From: Siphonodentalium dalli
Lineage: Eukaryota; Mollusca; Scaphopoda; Gadilida; Siphonodentaliidae
Assembly (NCBI GenBank): GCA_032622095.1
Contig: CP136064.1
Location: 108,986,004 to 109,050,003 of the forward strand
Direction of reading: 5' to 3'
Length of the DNA stretch: 64,000 bases
In this document: positions 1 to 11,921 of the stretch, in pieces
Layout: every line of letters begins with the position of its first letter
How positions within the stretch are numbered: position 1 is the first letter of the stretch
Notes under the pieces: generated by a model
Told to the model about the DNA's origin: nothing
Seen by the model: the letters and a program-made list of their open reading frames with translations, nothing else
The model's database searches: none
Program-made: the position numbers and the translations under genes

Positions 1-2136
1 AAATTACCACACATGCTGAAGTAACTTAGGTGAAATTACCACACATGCTGAAGTAACTTAGGTGAAATTACCACACATACTGAAGTAACTTAGGTGAAAT
101 TACCACACATACTGAAGTAACTTAGGTGAAATTACCACACATACTGAAGTAACTTAGGTGAAATTACCACACATACTGAAGTAACTTAGGTGAAATTACC
201 ACACATGCTGAAGTAACTTAGGTGAAATTACCATACATGCTGAAGTAACTTAGGTGAAATTACCACACATGCTGAAGTAACTTAGGTGAAATTACCACAC
301 ATACTGAAGTAACTTAGGTGAAATTACCACACATACTGAAGTAACTTAGGTGAAATTACCACACATGCTGAAGTAACTTAGGTGAAATTACCACACATAC
401 TGAAGTAACTTAGGTGAAATTACCACACATACTGAAGTAACTTAGGTGAAATTACCACACATACTGAAGTAACTTAGGTGAAATTACCACACATACTGAA
501 GTAACTTAGGTGAAATTACCACACATGCTGAAGTAACTTAGGTGAAATTACCACACATGCTGAAGTAACTTAGGTGAAATTACCACACATGCTGAAGTAA
601 CTTAGGTGAAATTACCACACATGCTGAAGTAACTTAGGTGAAATTACCACACATGCTGAAGTAACTTAGGTGAAATTACCACACATGCTGAAGTAACTTA
701 GGTGAAATTACCACACATACTGAAGTAACTTAGGTGAAATTACCACACATACTGAAGTAACTTAGGTGAAATTACCACACATGCTGAAGTAACTTAGGTG
801 AAATTACCACACATGCTGAAGTAACTTAGGTGAAATTACCACACATGCTGAAGTAACTTAGGTGAAATTACCACACATGCTGAAGTAACTTAGGTGAAAT
901 TACCACACATGCTGAAGTAACTTAGGTGAAATTACCACACATGCTGAAGTAACTTAGGTGAAATTACCACACATGCTGAAGTAACTTAGGTGAAATTACC
1001 ACACATGCTGAAGTAACTTAGGTGAAATTACCACACATACTGAAGTAACTTAGGTGAAATTACCACACATACTGAAGTAACTTAGGTGAAATTACCACAC
1101 ATGCTGAAGTAACTTAGGTGAAATTACCATACATGCTGAAGTAACTTAGGTGAAATTACCACACATACTGAAGTAACTTAGGTGCAATTACCACACATGC
1201 TGAAGTAACTTAGGTGAAATTACCACACATACTGAAGTAACTTAGGTGAAATTACCACACATGCTGAAGTAACTTAGGTGAAATTACCACACATACTGAA
1301 GTAACTTAGGTGAAATTACCACACATGCTGAAGTAACTTAGGTGAAATTACCACACATGCTGAAGTAACTTAGGTGAAATTACCACACATACTGAAGTAA
1401 CTTAGGTGAAATTACCACACATGCTGAAGTAACTTAGGTGAAATTACCACACATACTGAAGTAACTTAGGTGAAATTACCACACATGCTGAAGTAACTTA
1501 GGTGAAATTACCACACATGCTGAAGTAACTTAGGTGAAATTACCACACATGCTGAAGTAACTTAGGTGCAATTACCACACATGCTGAAGTAACTTAGGTG
1601 AAATTACCACACATGCTGAAGTAACTTAGGTGAAATTACCACACATACTGAAGTAACTTAGGTGAAATTACCACACATACTGAAGTAACTTAGGTGAAAT
1701 TACCACACATACTGAAGTAACTTAGGTGAAATTACCACACATACTGAAGTAACTTAGGTGAAATTACCACACATGCTGAAGTAACTTAGGTGAAATTACC
1801 ACACATGCTGAAGTAACTTAGGTGAAATTACCACACATACTGAAGTAACTTAGGTGAAATTACCACACATGCTGAAGTAACTTAGGTGAAATTACCACAC
1901 ATGCTGAAGTAACTTAGGTGAAATTACCACACATGCTGAAGTAACTTAGGTGAAATTACCACACATACTGAAGTAACTTAGGTGAAATTACCACACATGC
2001 TGAAGTAACTTAGGTGAAATTACCACACATGCTGAAGTAACTTAGGTGAAATTACCACACATGCTGAAGTAACTTAGGTGAAATTACCATACATGCTGAA
2101 GTAACTTAGGTGAAATTACCACACATACTGAAGTAA
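1..2136. repeat. 32-bp satellite array, 66 full copies plus a 24-bp partial copy
   Basis: A 32-bp unit (starts AAATTACCACACAT, ends AACTTAGGTG) is repeated head to tail from the first base of the window. The period stays exactly 32: copy 67 starts at 2113 and the array breaks off at 2136, so there is not one net indel in 66 copies. Nearly all variation is one G/A site at unit position 15. Rare variants are C to T at position 10 (copies 8, 36, 66) and A to C at position 1 (copies 38, 50). Every unit has stop codons, so it is non-coding. The left edge is cut by the window. Confidence 0.98.
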
Positions 2137-2773
2137 GGTAATCAATCAAACGATAGCAATAGTTGTGTAATTAAATAGTATAATTGAGGTTTGAATACTA
2201 CAATTTGATTATATCCAGGTTCAGCCCGCATACGCATAACTTGTAACATGTGATGGCCGTGCCAACAGATGTCACCTTACTCATGTTATCACTTCGCCTA
2301 CACAGTCAAACCATATAGAAGTTTTGTGTCCAACATGTAGCATACAAAACTTGTAGCTGTGCATGCAGAAAGATCTTAATTTGGTTGAAGCCAATTAAGC
2401 GGATCGCTGATCGAATTGTATCCGCTTGTTCTCGGCACCTGACTGTTACAAGCTTTGGTATAAGTTGGCTGATACATGTATCTATAAACATGTAGGTTTG
2501 GCGCTGTAAAATCATTTGACTGTTCCCGCCATGTGCATCTCCATAGCAGTACTATAGTCACATACGTTACACTTGTGTGGCTGACCCTGGCTATTAATAA
2601 GCAGGTTGCGAAGTACAAGTTCCCGTTCAAACGACTGACACCCAGCATGGGAAATACATATTCCTTGTGATATACATTATGGTATTTTGTTGTTTTGATA
2701 CTGGGAGGATTGATTCTACAACAAGTTTCCAACGTGTAACTTTATGCCCAATTGTCAGTTTATAACATAAGTA
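2137..2773. other. Unassigned sequence between satellite and first MITE
   Basis: Single-copy-looking sequence with only short chance reading frames. I see no repeat ends, splice-bounded exon or RNA gene. Confidence 0.5.
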
Positions 2774-2775
2774 TA

Positions 2776-2958
2776 CAGTAATGCCCTAAATAATCGACTC
2801 CTTAACCACAGTCAGAAATATGGCTTGTTGCCATTCATCGGAAAGCTCTCACTGAGAGCTTTCAGATGAATGGTAACAAGCCATATCTCCGACTAAATCC
2901 TGAAAAGTTACCCATAATTCTGCTGTGGTTAAGGAGTCGATTATTTAGGGCATTACTG
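2776..2958. mobile_element. TA-target fold-back MITE (CAGTAATGCCC family), copy A
   Basis: Ends CAGTAATGCCC and GGGCATTACTG, flanked by TA on both sides (2774-2775, 2959-2960). Almost the whole element is an inverted repeat meeting at the apex GGAAAGCTCTCACTGAGAGC. The left arm lacks about 30 bp that the right arm keeps. TA duplication and CAGT-like ends suggest a non-autonomous Tc1/mariner-type element; the family assignment is inference. Confidence 0.9.
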
Positions 2959-2960
2959 TA

Positions 2961-3789
2961 TATGGGGGAAATATGGAACTAGTATGGGTCCTAAATATTG
3001 TATTACTTGAATACAACTAAGCTTTAGTATTTAACCCGACCAAATAATGTTTTTGCCATGTTTTATTGTGCGAAACGATGCTGAGGTGATCGCCGCACAA
3101 TGAAAATGTATGGAAGATCAATTTTTTTTTAATTTTTTCTTGCATCCCGAACATATAACGTTCTGTATGCACAGAAAGACATAGCAGATATTTGTCTCCA
3201 AACAAATATATATAGTAGGCCTTCATCAAACAAATTGTTCAACGAAGACCATTCGATTAATGACCAAATGTGACATGCCGGACCATTTGAATGCATATGT
3301 CTTGCCATTTCACTACAAGCTTATACGTATAACTCAGATACCCATATCTGCGTGCCTATGCAACTATCTACCAAACGTGAACTGGAAATCACTATTTGTA
3401 AAATCAAACCATGAAATTAGTGACGTTTTTGCCAAATTTACAGCTTGGCTTTGGCCGTTTGATTGGGGGCTTGTAGTTCGCAAACCTGCCTAATAAGAAT
3501 TAAAACTGGTTTCTAATTTATTTTTGTAATTGTTTATGTCTAGTGAATTTGGTTCATATATCCCTCCCCAGAGATAATTTGTTTATTCTGGCCCCATTCA
3601 TCTTCATAGCTGATATTTTGAGTTGGACCTTCCAAACATAATCATGCAATCGATGTATATAAAATGGCTGGCCTGTGCTGCAAGTGATGAATAAAATACT
3701 GAAAAAGTCTCTTTGTATGTTATTGACTTCCCTGTCATGTGAGGTTGGTTGTGCCCATGAATTTTGCCTCACTGAAATGGACATAACAA
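2961..3789. other. Unassigned sequence
   Basis: Short frames of at most 77 codons on both strands, none with recognisable motifs or splice-site support. A T-rich tract lies at about 3121-3140. Nothing else seen. Confidence 0.4.
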
Positions 3790-5703
3790 TTTTTTATCTC
3801 TCAACTTGGAAAGGGAATAATTTCTTGTGTTACAGTCAATGGAGCAATTAGGAATGCAGAAAGTTGAAATGTCTTAAGTGATACTACATTATCAACATGA
3901 AGAGATATATATAAAGTAAAATCCAAGATGGTTGCTGGCGGCTATGTTTATGAATGAAATTCAAAAACATCTGATATAAAGTTTGGTGATGATCGGCTGA
4001 GGGAAGTGGACTGTAGTCCATGCCAAAGGATTTAGTCATGCAAAGAGTAAAATCCAAGATGGTTGCCAGCGGCCATGTTTTATGGCTGAATGACCCCAAA
4101 ATGACTCGTTCCCATATACATGTCAATGCTAACATCCATGACAAATTTCATGATGATCCGACCAAAGGTACGACCTGTAGCCCGTGACACAGGATATAGT
4201 CATGCAAAGAGTAAAATCCCAGATGTCTGCTGGCGGCCATGTTTTTTGGCTGAATGATCCCAAAATGACTCGTTCCCATCTACATGTCAATATTAACATA
4301 AATTACAATTTTCATGATGATCAGACAAACAGTACGGCCTGTAGCCCGTGCTAATGGATTGAATTTTTAAAACAAAGATGGCTGCCAGCGTCCATGTTTT
4401 TTTGCCGAATGACCCCAAAATGACTCGTTCCCATTTACATGTCAATGTTAACATCCATGACAAATTTCATGATGATCGTACCAAAGATATGACCTGTAGC
4501 CTGTGTCAAAGAATTTAGTCATACAAAGAGTAAAATCCAAGATGGCTGACAGCGGCCATGTTTTATGTCCGAATGACCCCAAAATGACTTGTTCCCATCT
4601 GCATGTCAATATTAAGTTCCATGACAAATTTCATGATGATCAGACAAAAATTCCAGACTGAAGCCCGTGCTAATGGATTGAATTTTGAAATCCAAGATGG
4701 CCACTGACGGCCATGTTTTTTTGCCGAATGATGCCAAAATAACTCGTTCCCATCTACATGTCAATGTCAAGAGCCATTGCAAATTTCATAATGATCCGAC
4801 CAAAGGTACGACTTGTAACCCATGCCAACGGATTTAGTCATGCAAAGAGTAAAATCTAAGATGGCTGCACGGCATGTTTTATGGCCGAATGACCCCAAAA
4901 TGACTCGTTCCCATCTACATGTCAATATTAACACCCATGACAAATTTCATGATGATCCGACCAAAGATACGACCTGTAGCCTGTGTCAAAGAATTTAGTC
5001 ATACAAAGAGTAAAATCCAAGATGGCTGCTGGCGGCCATGTTTTTATGGCCGAATGACCCCAAAATGACTTGTTCCCATCTACATGTCAATATTAACTTC
5101 CATGACAAATTTCATGATGATCAGACGAACACTCCGGCCTGTAGCCTGTGCTAATGGATTGAATTTTGAAATCAAAGATGGCTGATGGCGGCCATGTTTT
5201 TTTGCCGATTGACCCCAAAAATGACCAATTCCCATCTACATGTCAATGTCAACCCCCATGACAAATTTCATATTGATCCGACCAAAGGTATGACCTGTAG
5301 CCCGTGCCAAAGGATTTAGTCATGCAAAGAGTAAAATCCAAGATGGCTGCCAGCGGCCATGTTTTTTTTGCGGAATGAGCCCAAAATGACTCATCCGCAT
5401 CTACATGTCAATATTAACATCCATGACAAATTTCATGATAATCAGACGAAGAGTAGGACCTGTAGCCCGTGCTAATGGATTGAATTTTGAAATCCAAGAT
5501 GGCCACTGGCGGCCATGTTTTTTTTCCGAATGACCCCAAAATGACTCGTTCCCATCTTAATTTTATAATGATCCGACCGAAGGTACGACCTGTAGCCTGT
5601 ACTAAAGGAAATTGTTGACGAATCACACACATGCACACACACACGGACGACGGATACCAAGCCATGGCAATAGCTCAAACTTTACAAAGTAAAGTTGAGC
5701 TAA
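3790..5703. mobile_element. Tandem-unit element with CTCAACTT / AAGTTGAGCTAA ends, copy 1
   Basis: About 10-11 tandem units of roughly 155-170 bp, each carrying CCAAGATGGCTGC-like and GGCGGCCATGTTTT-like motifs, then AATGACCCCAAAATGACTCG and GACAAATTTCATGATGATC. The array ends with ACGGACGACGGA, CCATGGCAATAGCTCAAAC and a terminal hairpin finishing AAAGTTGAGCTAA. The start near 3797 (CTCAACTTGG) is the inverted partner of that end. Five related copies occur in the window. Non-coding; the transposition mechanism is unknown to me. Confidence 0.8.
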
Positions 5704-6079
5704 CAAATCATGGCAAATACTTTTTGAAAATTCGAAAAGATGCTCTATCTCTTCCCGGGACCACTTACAACAAATAAATTTATAAGAAACTCATTTCGAG
5801 TTTAGTAGGAATTACAGAGTGCTTCATCAATTAGTGCAATGATTTTTTTTTTTAAACAAAAGAGTAGAAGCCTTAAGCCATTACACCATGGAAAGTGTAG
5901 ATAGATATACTATAGAGTGGTATGGAGCCGATTGACACCATACTCTATTTAAGTGTACATTTGTCAGATATAGATCTACACTTTTTTGGAGTCGAGTCAC
6001 ACTCTGTAATCACTTGAATACAGTTTGGTGCTACGTCCCATTCATGGTGTGCATTTTTCAATTCTACCGAATTTCAACA
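5704..6079. other. Unassigned sequence with a weak inverted repeat
   Basis: Outward-facing inverted segments ATTACAGAGTG (about 5811) and CACTCTGTAAT (about 6000) enclose AAGTGTAGAT (about 5894) and ATCTACACTT (about 5973). This suggests a decayed fold-back element of about 200 bp. No coding signal. Confidence 0.35.
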
Positions 6080-7378
6080 AATGAAAGTGTCAATGACAAT
6101 GAAGCTCAACTTGGAGAGGGGATAAGTCATACATTACAGTCAATGGAGCGATAAGGAATGCGGAATGTGTAAATGTTTAAGTAATACTAGAGGTCAACCC
6201 AGAAAGCCATATGAAGTTTGGGATTGATCGGATGGGAGATGGTGATAATTAGGCTGTGACAAAAGATTTAGTCATGCAAAGAGCAAAATCCAATATGGCT
6301 ATGCAGGGTGTGCTGAAGGATTTAAATTTTGAAATCCAAGATGGTTGCCAGTGGCCATGTTTTGTTAACCAATTTCGGAAAAAATATGGCTCTAATCTAC
6401 GTCACTGCAGGGTGTGCTAATGGATTTAAATATGAAATACAAGATGGCCTTGTTTTTTTCAACAAAAATTAGGAACAATTTGACAGCTCCCATCTATAAG
6501 TCATATTATGTTTGGGATGAATCAGATAAAAAATCTTGTTAGGGAGTGCCAAAGAATTTAGTCATCCAAAGAGTGAAATTCAAGATGGCTGCAAGCGGCC
6601 ATGTTTTTTATTGATTATATCTATAATCTAATGGTAACCCCGAAGATCCTTATGAAGTTTTGTGCTCAATTGGATGGAAAATGTTATTTGTACAGTATGA
6701 AAAAGAATTTAATCATGCAAAGAGTAAAATCCAAGATGGCTGTCGGCAGCCATGTTCTTCAACGAAATTCAGAAAAAATGTATAGCTCCCATCCAGAGGT
6801 CACTACATACATCTGTATGAAGTTTGGTGACGATCAGATGAGGCATGTGGTCTTTCAAAAGGATCATACAAAGAGTAAAATCCAAGATGGCTGCCGGTGG
6901 CAATATATATCAGCAAAATTTGAAAGCTCGCATCGAAAGGTCACTCCAAATATCCATATGAAGTTTGGTGTCAATCGGATAAAGGAAGTGGCCTGTAGTG
7001 TTAGCCGAAGGATTTAGTGATACAAAGATTAAAATCAAAGATGGCTGCTGACAGCCATGTTTAAAAAAAAATTAAAAAAATTCAAATGCGATAGCTCCCA
7101 TCTAGAGGTGATCATGAACATGCCTCTAAATTTTCAAAACAGTTCTCCAATAAATATTGGCTGAAGGGTGTGCGGATTGACTGAAATCTGATGGCAGCCA
7201 TGTTTTTAGACAAATTTCGGGAAAAATAGATAGCTCCCATCTGGAGGTCACTCCGAAGAACCATATGAAGTTGGGTGATGATAGGATGAGAGGTGTGACT
7301 TGCAAGGTGTGCTGAATGAAATTGTTGACTGATGGACGGATGCTAACCCATGACAAAAGTTCAAACTTGACTTGACTA
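6080..7378. mobile_element. Tandem-unit element (AAGATGGCTGCC units), copy 2
   Basis: Begins with AGTGTCAATGACA and AGCTCAACTTGG, like the copies at 16747 and 19034. Diverged units with AAGATGGCTG and CATATGAAGTTTGG motifs follow. It ends with ATGGACGGATGCTAACCC and a degraded CTTGACTTG terminal hairpin. More diverged than copy 1. The open frame at 6601-7017 is simply two units read through and is not a gene. Confidence 0.7.
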
Positions 7379-7480
7379 GAAATGGAGTGTAGATGCAGTG
7401 TTATAAGAGGAAAGTGTCATACAAAAGTACACCTCTATGAAATTTCTGATCGAACTCTTTCTAAAGTGTCATTATTTTCT

Positions 7481-7879
7481 TTAACCCTTTACCCAACAAA
7501 CCGGCCAAAACCGGCCAAATAAAGCTTCAACAGCCTAAAATATCTTCGGTCTGTCTCAATAGAACCATACAAATATGGATATCATTGGAATCGGCTCCTT
7601 GACCACATTGTGATAGTTACAGTTATGCCCTGTGCCAATGCATTCTCTTATATATGCGAGTCGACCATAGGTCGCCTCGCATATATAAGAGAATGCATTG
7701 GCCTAAAAAAAATCTTTTTTAACACTTTTTACCATTTTTTCTTACATTCTTCAACAATTTTATAATATTTAATGTGTTAAGCCAATGCATTCTCTTATAT
7801 ATGCGAGGCGACCTATGGTCGACTCGCATATATAAGAGAATGCATTGGCACAGGGCCGTTCTGTTGGGTAAAGGGTTAA
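7481..7879. mobile_element. TTAA-flanked piggyBac-like MITE, copy P1, carrying a nested twin hairpin
   Basis: TTAA (7481-7484) precedes CCCTTTACCCAACA, and TGTTGGGTAAAGGG is followed by TTAA (7876-7879). A TTAA target duplication with CCC termini is the hallmark of piggyBac. The subterminal region holds a doubled CCGGCC (CCGGCCAAAACCGGCC). A 228-bp twin-hairpin element (7628-7855) lies inside. The same composite occurs in the opposite orientation at 61309-61682. No transposase frame. Confidence 0.85.
7628..7855. mobile_element. Twin-hairpin element (CCCTGTGCC ends) nested in P1
   Basis: Outer ends CCCTGTGCCAATGC and GCATTGGCACAGGG. Each end is itself a hairpin of about 65 bp built on ATTCTCTTATATATGCGAG and its complement. 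The two hairpins face each other across an A/T-rich spacer of about 90 bp. Each hairpin apex is CGACC-ATA-GGTCG or its reverse. Related single or paired hairpins lie at 42998-43170, 45643-45703, 53132-53210 and 61333-61535. Confidence 0.8.
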
Positions 7880-7976
7880 TTGGCATCATCAAAAGAGACT
7901 TTTACTGGCTAATGGAATCTCAATTTATAATGTCTCTTTCCACAGTATTTCATTTTATTTTTAATAATCTTAGCAA

Positions 7977-8270
7977 CAGTAATGCCCTAAATATCGATTC
8001 CTTAACCACAGCAGAATTATGGGTACTTTTTCAGGATTTAGTTGTTAATATAGCTTGTTGCCATTCATCGGAAAGCCCTCAGTGAGAGCTTTCTGATGAA
8101 TGGCAACAAGCCATATTTACGACTGTTAATATAGTTTGTTGCCATTCATCGGAAAGCCCTCAGTGAGAGCTTTCTGATGAATGGCAACAAGCCATATTTA
8201 CGACTAAATACTAAAAAAAATACCCATAATTCTGCTGTGGTTAAGGAGTCGATTATTTAGGGCATCATTG
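7977..8270. mobile_element. Fold-back MITE (CAGTAATGCCC family), copy B, with duplicated core
   Basis: Starts CAGTAATGCCC and ends GGGCATCATTG. The central hairpin (GCTTGTTGCCATTCATCGG and its complement) is present twice in tandem (about 8042-8124 and 8125-8204), so two stacked hairpins sit between one pair of outer arms. The left TA is mutated. Confidence 0.88.
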
Positions 8271-9043
8271 TAACAGTATTCAGGATGCCGCCTCTCAGTT
8301 ATGGAGTATTATGGATACCAGGGTCTGTTTTAAGCTGGATTCCAGGGTGGGAGGGTCGCTACCCACATAAATAGAGTAAATACAATTAGTCCAGTGCATT
8401 TGTGAGAAATATTCCAAACCCGGAACTAATTGAAACATAATATTTCTTTGCAGGAATAAACAAATCAAATAATACATAAACTCTTAATAAACAACATAAT
8501 AATTATCAGCAAGTATCAATAAAACATAAATTGGTGAATTTTGTGAAATAAATTTAGTAAAATCATCACTTCATGGATTTTCAGGGAAGTTATATAAAAA
8601 AAAATTAAATTCACAGGTTGTTCCAATTTCATCCTGTCCATATTGTAGATCTTCCTTTCCTTATTCCAGAACAGAATACCTTTCCCAGATTCATTAAATT
8701 ATATTTACATACTAAGTGTTGTCATCACTAAATCCAGCATTCTGATTGGTCGGCGCCCACGTGGCTAGTTGCAATTATTTCTCGGTGAATGCGCAACAGC
8801 TAATAACTGCAAGCTCATAACAACATCGATACGTCATTTGGGTTTGGAAAGACGAACGCGTAATGTTTTGGGATCATTTGGATTCGCGCAGGATTGACTT
8901 AATAAATCGTCGGGTTTCAATTGTTCCTGTTAACTTTTGCCAAGGGTGTTGTGGCCTGTGGGATATTTTGGGCTGGTTTTGTCACGATACACTTTTAGAT
9001 TTAAATACATTTACAAAAGTGGCTTTTTCGCTAAATGTATATA
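8271..9043. other. Unassigned sequence, possible Harbinger-type surroundings
   Basis: A 64-codon frame at 8863-9057 has no recognisable motif. The stretch CATTCTGATTGGTCGGCG near 8741 resembles one in the fold-back at 22.2 kb (CTGATTGGTCGATGG), so part of this is probably repetitive. No supported gene. Confidence 0.35.
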
Positions 9044-9215
9044 AATATAAGGATTAACTGTCATGTGGACTGTTTTTATGGAGATGTAACCGTGAGGTAA
9101 GTGGTCATAACTTGTATGTAAAAAAAAACCTTTGGGTTTTACACAAGTTATGACCACTCACGGTTTATACATCTCCATAAAAACAGTCCACATGACAGTT
9201 AATCCTTATTTATTT
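9044..9215. repeat. Near-perfect 75-bp-arm inverted repeat
   Basis: Arms begin AAGGATTAACTGTCATGTGG and end with its reverse complement (CATGACAGTTAATCC...). A loop of about 15 bases separates GTGGTCATAACTTG from CAAGTTATGACCAC. Very few mismatches, so either young or kept in step. No flanking target duplication was recognised. Confidence 0.85.
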
Positions 9216-9552
9216 AACTGTGTTCAAAAAGGGAGTTGATCTGATTTGGAGCCTCAAGGCCAGATTCTGGTAGTCCGTTTAGATATAACCATGGGTATAT
9301 GCGAGATACCGTACACAAAAAATGGCATGCATTTGACTGTATTTCACCATGGTTTGTGTGCCTGTGGTTTGTAATAACCTGGTGTCCGGTGTTATTGTTT
9401 TGCGGCGTAATCATGTTATACTGGTGTTAAGATTGGTAATGAGATTAGGGGCTTTTATGTCTTGTCGGGTCAGGTTTTATGTATGAACTATGTATATACT
9501 AGAATTTGCGCAACAGCAGTGTGAGGAAATCACATGTCATGTGGGTTTAAGG
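9216..9552. other. Unassigned, probably upstream part of a decayed DNA transposon
   Basis: No open frame with motifs. It directly precedes the PIF/Harbinger-like peptide at 9553, so it may belong to the same relic. Confidence 0.3.
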
Positions 9553-9710
9553 GTTTTTAGAGACCGAACTAATCCATTGGAAAATTTAGATGAAGACGAT
9601 TTCCTGCGACGATATCATTTGTCGAAGGAATAATGCTCAAGTTACTGGGACTTTTAGCCCTCGTTATAGAGAGCCCAATGGAAAGAAACCATATAAATGT
9701 TAACTATATG
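9553..9710 (+). pseudogene. PIF/Harbinger transposase N-terminal relic
   Basis: In frame from 9553 the sequence encodes VFRDRTNPLENLDEDDFLRR followed by YHLSKE and a stop at 9631-9633. That is the characteristic N-terminal block of HARBI1-type transposases (an F-R-D-R-x-N-P-L core and DFL-RYRLSK). A one-base frame change continues it as IMLKLLGLLALVIESPMERN, the next expected helix (ELLGLL-P-IE-PT-RNHA). Nothing of the catalytic DDE domain follows. Identification is from family knowledge, not a search. The fragment is broken by a stop or frameshift and is non-functional. Confidence 0.6.
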
Positions 9711-10127
9711 CGACTGCATCCTATTTTGGTTGATTGGGATGTTTTTCGTGCAGTTTTGTGGTTATCAGAGCCCATACCTTGTTTTTTGCACCGTGATTAC
9801 TGCTGTCTGTGGTCTTCTTCTCTAAAATATCAATATCTTTTCCAACAAAATCTAATATCAACAATATCTCATCCTCAGTGAATGTAAGACCATGCCCTTG
9901 GCATGGGGTACCAAGTATCCAGACTCAACCTGGGGTGCCCCTCGCGACTTCATTTTTCGGCATATTTTTTTCTTTTCCTATCTGAGAATACACTGCACCA
10001 GTTGCTATACTGTATATATGTACCATACACAATGAAAACGCTTCCGAATCAATCACACGGTAAATGTTGTGCAGCCCAATAAAATGATAATTGTGTTGTG
10101 CAAATGATACAGATGACCATGTTTTCC
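9711..10127. other. Unassigned sequence
   Basis: No repeat ends, exon or RNA gene recognised. The 9633-9881 frame runs out of the transposase relic into sequence without motifs. Confidence 0.4.
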
Positions 10128-10440
10128 AATCACATTCAAAAACATTTGAGAGTTCCCATCTAGTAGATCAATATCAAGATCAACATGAAGATTGGTGATG
10201 ATCGGATGATGGAAGTGGACTGTAGGGTGTGCTAAAGGATTTAGTCATGCAAAGATTAAAATCCAAGATGGCTGCCAGCAGCCATGTTTTATGGCCAAAT
10301 GACCACAAAATGACTCGCTCCCATCTACATATCAAGGTTTACATCCGTGACTAATTCCATGATGATCTGAGCAAAGATACGACCTGTAGCCTGTGCCAAA
10401 GGATTTAGTCATGCAAATAGTAAAATCCAAGATGGCTAAC
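10128..10440. mobile_element. Fragment of tandem-unit element (AAGATGGCTGCC units), copy 3
   Basis: About two units with GGATTTAGTCATGCAAAGA, CCAAGATGGCTGCCAGCAGC and AAATGACTCGCTCCCATC. It lacks both the GTGTCAATGACAC start and the GTTGAGCTAA end, so it is truncated on both sides. Confidence 0.7.
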
Positions 10441-11015
10441 CTTTTAAGTATACTAGATTAAACAAATTGTGAAGGAAATTCCAAAACATTGGGGAATAAA
10501 ATAAACTTATGACCCTATGAATCCTTGGTCTTAACTTGTTTCCCAATATGCCATTTTTCTCCTAAAACATTTTTGTATTGAAACAATAGCATTTCATTGG
10601 TTATGTCAATGAATGTCACTGGATTTAGGGGTATAAGCATATTGACAAAAACTTGCATCTTGAAGCATAACTCTTTACTATCAACTACTTCTGCTTACAT
10701 TGTTCTTTCATACATACATGTAGATTACCGCTTCCATTCTTGATGATTAGTTTCAGGGCTATAATCTTTTTTGTTGTATAGTATCAGCCATGTATATTAA
10801 GACCATATTATACAGACATTACAGTCCTCTAAATTAGCCACGGCAATAAGCAATGCAGTGGAAAATGCTGTAGCAACATTTTGAATCTAACATGCAACAA
10901 CAATAAATTTGCAGTGGGACATTTTTCCTAGTTTCAAGGGATGGACATTGTGCACGTTACACTTGCTTCCGATTTCTGTGCGGATTAAGTTCAAGATGAC
11001 TTGAGGGTACTCAAA
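10441..11015. other. Unassigned AT-rich sequence
   Basis: No feature recognised on either strand. Confidence 0.4.
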
Positions 11016-11410
11016 CCGATCAGATGCTCCTAAATTACTATTTCTTTGCCTCCGGGGCTAAAAAATATTTTATTCGAGTTGAGGAACCTACCCATCAAAG
11101 CTTGGATTGATCAGATATCGATTTTTGAAGTTTGTTATTTCAATTGTTTGTGGGCCAGAAACACGAGGTCAAATGGACGGTCTTGCAGATAAAGATGGTT
11201 ATTATTACCACTTGATTTTAGAGTTATCCATCTTTAGCTGCAAGACCGTCCATTTGAACACGTGTTTCTGGCCCACAAACAATTGAAATAACAAACTTAA
11301 AAAATTTATATATGATCACTCTGAGCTTTGATGGGTAGGTTCCTCGACTCGAATCAAATATTTTTTACCCCCGAAGCCAAAGAAATAGTAATTTAGTAGC
11401 GTCTGATCGG
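11016..11410. mobile_element. Fold-back element with about 180-bp arms
   Basis: Left arm starts CCGATCAGATGCTCC and right arm ends AGCGTCTGATCGG. Paired blocks include TTACTATTTCTTTGCCTCCG, GAGGAACCTACCCATCAAAG and CAAATGGACGGTCTTGCAG, all met again in reverse complement. Loop near 11200-11220. The right arm has small deletions. No autonomous partner in the window. Confidence 0.85.
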
Positions 11411-11484
11411 ATAGAGTTCCTTTAAAGTTGTCAAAAAAACTCTGCACCACAATATCTCATTGACAAGAAATGTGTGTACGTACA

Positions 11485-11716
11485 CGCCTGAGAATATGGT
11501 CCTGGACATTTGCAGAATGAGGTCCCCAGCAGGTAAACTCAGTGACACTACCCTGCACAGCGGGCTAGCATCAATAAATTCAACTTCAGTCTGCATGGCC
11601 TCATCTGTTATGGGGGACTGAGACTCAGATTTAAGTTCCCAGATGGTGAATATTGTGACATGCACCCAATGGGAACCTCGATTAAGTAATGTGTTGTCTG
11701 CCACTTTGGGGATAAA
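11485..11716. repeat. Dispersed GAGGTCCCC-family repeat
   Basis: Shares GCAGAATGAGGTCCCCAG, CACCCAATGGGAACCTCGAT and TGTGTTGTCTGCCA with copies at 44.85-45.4 kb and 51.65-52.1 kb. Diverged relative to those, with the arms no longer pairing well. Confidence 0.65.
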
Positions 11717-11921
11717 AGAGAAACTAAACTAAAAAAGAAAAAGAATCTTTGTGACAATCTTTCTATAGAAACTAAAAGTCTTGTTCAGAGGTTGAATTTA
11801 GTGATGCTAGCCCACTAGCCCTCATTCTGCAAATTTTCAGCACAATAGTCTCAGGAATGTGTATGTACCACATAGGAATCTCATAACAGAGGACTTAATG
11901 CTCTTAACATACCCAAAGGTT

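Noticed and set aside
1-2136. CRISPR-like regular repeats
   Set aside because: The 32-bp units are directly adjacent with no spacers, and the context is eukaryotic, so this is a satellite.
6601-7017. 138-codon open frame
   Set aside because: It reads through two diverged AAGATGGCTGCC tandem units; the peptide merely repeats the unit.
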